DNA of 7,802 bases, taken from NCBI GenBank assembly GCA_900550765.1, contig URTC01000070.1:1-7802 (forward strand), in the 5' to 3' direction. Every line of letters starts with the position of its first letter. Position 1 is the stretch's first letter. A model generated the notes under the pieces. The model made no database searches. It was not told the origin of the DNA and saw only the letters and a list, made by a program, of their open reading frames with translations. Origin of the DNA: an uncultured Clostridia bacterium. GTDB taxonomy: Bacteria > Bacillota > Clostridia > Christensenellales > QALW01. The translations under genes and the position numbers were made by a program. Of this stretch, positions 5,831 through 7,802 are shown in pieces.

Positions 5831-7332
5831 TCTCCTGCGTGTGAGATACCGAGGATCTCAAGCTCCTTTTCCGTCATACTTACACCGCGCAGCATCAGTC
5901 GGTTTCCGCGCAATGCTTCGATAGAATTGATTCCCATACCGCCCATCAGCTCCTTGATTTCATGCCGCCATGCGGTCATCAGATTCACCAGCCGTTCTGC
6001 ACCGATATTCGGATTCAGCCGTTTCACAAGTTCCGGACGCTGGGTCGCAATTCCCCAGTTACAATTTCCGCTTTGGCAGGTACGGCACAAATGACATCCC
6101 AACGCCAAAAGTGCTGCTGTTGCTATATAGCACGCATCCGCACCGAGTGCTACGGCTTTTATCACATCCGCAGCCGAACGAATGCTTCCCCCCACGACCA
6201 AAGAGACATGATTTCGGATCCCCTCGTCCCGCAGCCGCTGATCCACTGCCGCCAGGGCAAGCTCAATCGGGATTCCCACATGATCCCGAATCCGGGTAGG
6301 CGCCGCTCCGGTTCCGCCGCGGAAGCCGTCAATAGCAATGATATCTGCACCGCTGCGGGCAATACCGCTGGCGATTGCAGCAATATTATGCACGGCGGCA
6401 ACCTTTACGATCACCGGCTTTGTATATTGCGTGGCTTCTTTTAAAGAATATACCAGCTGCCGCAGATCTTCAATAGAATAAATATCATGATGCGGCGCCG
6501 GCGAAATCGCATCGGAGCCCTCGGGAATCATTCGTGTTCGGGAAACATCCCCCACGATTTTAGCTCCCGGCAGATGTCCGCCGATTCCTGGCTTGGCGCC
6601 CTGTCCCATTTTGATCTCTATCGCGGCACCGGCATTCAAATATGACTCATATACGCCAAACCGTCCGGATGCCACCTGTACAATGGTATTCTCGCCATAG
6701 CAATAAAAATCCTCATGCAGACCGCCCTCGCCGGTATTATAATAAATTCCAAGTTCCTTTGCCGCGCGTGCAAGGCTTTCATGGGCATTATAGCTGATAG
6801 ATCCATAGCTCATAGCCGAAAACATAACCGGCATCGAGAGCTCCATCTGCGGGGGCAGCTTAGTATTGATATTTCCGTTCGCCTCCCTCCGGATTTCCGC
6901 AGGCTTTTTCCCAAGGAATACCCGAGTCTCCATCGGCTCACGCAACGGGTCGATAGGCGGATTGGTTACTTGAGATGCATTGATTAAAATCCTGTCCCAA
7001 TACACCGGCAGCGGTTTAGGATTTCCCATAGAAGAAAGCAATACGCCGCCGCTGGAAGCCTGCTTATAAATCTCTTTAATCGTATCGCTCTGCCAGTTTG
7101 CATTTTCCCGAAAGGTGCATTCATTTTTAACGATCTTTAATGCATGGGTTGGACAAAGCGATACGCAGCGCTGGCAATCCACACATTTGGATTCATCGCT
7201 GAGCATAACTTTTCCCTCTTCATCAAAGCTATGCACGCCATTGGCACATTGGCGTTCACAAACGCGGCAGGCAATGCAGCGATCACGGCTACGAAGCACT
7301 TCAAATTCAGGAATGATATAGGAAACAGCCAT
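5827..7332 (-). CDS. gltB: Glutamate synthase FMN/3Fe-4S domain with N-terminal 2[4Fe-4S] ferredoxin module
   Basis: 501 residues; the synthase core that converts 2-oxoglutarate and ammonia to glutamate. Residues 19-29 (C19, C22, C25, C29) and 50-60 (C50, C53, C56, C60) form two CxxCxxCxxxC ferredoxin motifs. From about 90 to 480 is a GltB-type FMN barrel with MSYGSIS (174-180), KMGQGAKPGIGGHLPG (241-256), DGFRGGTGAAP (335-345) and GGSIRS (381-386). The [3Fe-4S] ligands match CX5CX4C at C413, C419 and C424, with an extra C416. The amidotransferase domain is absent and encoded by the preceding gene. The frame stays open about 100 codons further upstream to an ATG at 7632, but that stretch overlaps the amidotransferase gene and reads as low-complexity shadow. 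The ATG at 7332 follows AGAGGGTG and shares its A with the upstream TGA (TGATG). This domain order is the archaeal-type glutamate synthase. Confidence 0.94.
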   Translation of the reverse strand: MAVSYIIPEFEVLRSRDRCIACRVCERQCANGVHSFDEEGKVMLSDESKCVDCQRCVSLCPTHALKIVKNECTFRENANWQSDTIKEIYKQASSGGVLLSSMGNPKPLPVYWDRILINASQVTNPPIDPLREPMETRVFLGKKPAEIRREANGNINTKLPPQMELSMPVMFSAMSYGSISYNAHESLARAAKELGIYYNTGEGGLHEDFYCYGENTIVQVASGRFGVYESYLNAGAAIEIKMGQGAKPGIGGHLPGAKIVGDVSRTRMIPEGSDAISPAPHHDIYSIEDLRQLVYSLKEATQYTKPVIVKVAAVHNIAAIASGIARSGADIIAIDGFRGGTGAAPTRIRDHVGIPIELALAAVDQRLRDEGIRNHVSLVVGGSIRSAADVIKAVALGADACYIATAALLALGCHLCRTCQSGNCNWGIATQRPELVKRLNPNIGAERLVNLMTAWRHEIKELMGGMGINSIEALRGNRLMLRGVSMTEKELEILGISHAGE

Positions 7333-7802
7333 CAAAACGCACCCTCTTTCACCGTTACAATCACCGGCTCTCCTCCGGCCGGCGCATAGATATTTTCCGC
7401 ATTCGGCTCCATTTTCCGAATTGCGGCCTCTTCGCTTGCAATAAACACTTTCTCCCCCTTTTCGGCAACGACCATGGAACGCAGTTTTAACCGGTCGTTC
7501 AAAGCCATTAATCCGCCGCTGAAGCCAAGAATGATCGAAAACGGTCCCGTGATCAAAAGGCTTGGATACACCGTACGCAAATAGGCAAGCTGCTGCGCCG
7601 TCCTGGGGTCTTTTTCCCGGATTGTACTCCAAAACGGAGCTGCAATAACCGACGCGGTCTCCTCAAGTGTCAGACCCTGCCTGCGCAAAAGATAGTCCGC
7701 AATATATGTAATAACCTCGGTATCGGTCTGCAGCGTACATTTATAACCGAACATTTCAATATACCTGCGATTGGCGACATAGGAAGAGATCTCCCCGTAA
7801 TG
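7332..7802 (-). CDS. Glutamate synthase class II glutamine amidotransferase subunit, C-terminal part (runs off right edge)
   Basis: The last 156 codons of a gene whose start lies beyond base 7802. The frame is open from the window edge, beginning HYGEISSYVANRRY, then EMFGYKCTLQTDTEVITY and ITGPFSIILGFSGGLMALND, and ends in TVKEGAF. These match the second half of the class II (Ntn-type) amidotransferase domain of stand-alone GltB1-type proteins, which hydrolyse glutamine and channel ammonia to the FMN subunit. The N-terminal catalytic cysteine would be outside the window. The Met at 7754 is internal and is not a start. The stop overlaps the start of the FMN subunit gene by one base, so the two are translationally coupled. 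The purF family shares the fold, but the sequence and the neighbours favour glutamate synthase. It could be labelled GltB1. Confidence 0.9.
   Translation of the reverse strand, partial: HYGEISSYVANRRYIEMFGYKCTLQTDTEVITYIADYLLRRQGLTLEETASVIAAPFWSTIREKDPRTAQQLAYLRTVYPSLLITGPFSIILGFSGGLMALNDRLKLRSMVVAEKGEKVFIASEEAAIRKMEPNAENIYAPAGGEPVIVTVKEGAF

Noticed and set aside
7333..7632. A 100-codon N-terminal extension of the FMN synthase subunit reaching an ATG at 7632.
   Set aside because: It overlaps the amidotransferase coding region in another frame, has arginine/glycine-rich shadow composition, and a good ribosome binding site with TGATG coupling supports the start at 7332.
1..7802. Mobile elements, CRISPR arrays, tRNA or rRNA genes, toxin-antitoxin or defence genes.
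   Set aside because: No regularly spaced direct repeats, transposase motifs or tRNA-like cloverleaf were noticed on reading both strands; all genes are metabolic or regulatory and consistent with a stable chromosomal operon.

Overview
This window looks like a chromosomal piece of a Clostridia-type Firmicute, probably a gut or anaerobic Lachnospiraceae-like organism. The evidence is a split 'archaeal-type' glutamate synthase, a glutamine synthetase followed by an ANTAR regulator, a PurA of the divergent GSTxxGIAP type, strong GGAGG-type ribosome binding sites and moderate GC. The genus assignment is inference only. Every gene I can support lies on the minus strand, so transcription runs from the right edge (7802) to the left edge (1). 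No convincing gene was found on the plus strand.

Region 3431-7802 encodes a glutamate synthase broken into separate polypeptides. In transcription order these are: a class II glutamine amidotransferase domain (partial, cut by the right edge); an FMN/3Fe-4S synthase domain with an N-terminal 2[4Fe-4S] ferredoxin module; a 16-cysteine ferredoxin; an FAD/NAD(P)H oxidoreductase; and a GXGXG beta-helix protein that corresponds to the GltB C-terminal domain. The genes overlap (TGATG, ATGA) or are 1-2 bases apart, which indicates one translationally coupled operon.

Region 1590-3413 continues with a short, divergent glutamine synthetase 17 bases downstream and an ANTAR-domain RNA-binding regulator 30 bases after that. 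Together they make a GS-GOGAT ammonia assimilation cassette: GS makes glutamine, the amidotransferase releases ammonia, the FMN subunit reductively aminates 2-oxoglutarate using electrons relayed through the oxidoreductase and ferredoxin, and the ANTAR protein probably controls expression by antitermination. Two points deserve attention. The receiver domain of the regulator lacks the usual phospho-acceptor aspartate. The glutamine synthetase appears to have Lys in place of the flap glutamate and ends early.

Region 1429-1589 is a 161-base non-coding gap. It contains an extended stem-loop built of nested CTGC/GCAG helices, two perfect palindromes and a candidate promoter. Region 160-1428 is purA (adenylosuccinate synthetase). 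After a 68-base gap, bases 1-91 hold the first 30 codons of dapF (diaminopimelate epimerase), which runs off the left edge.
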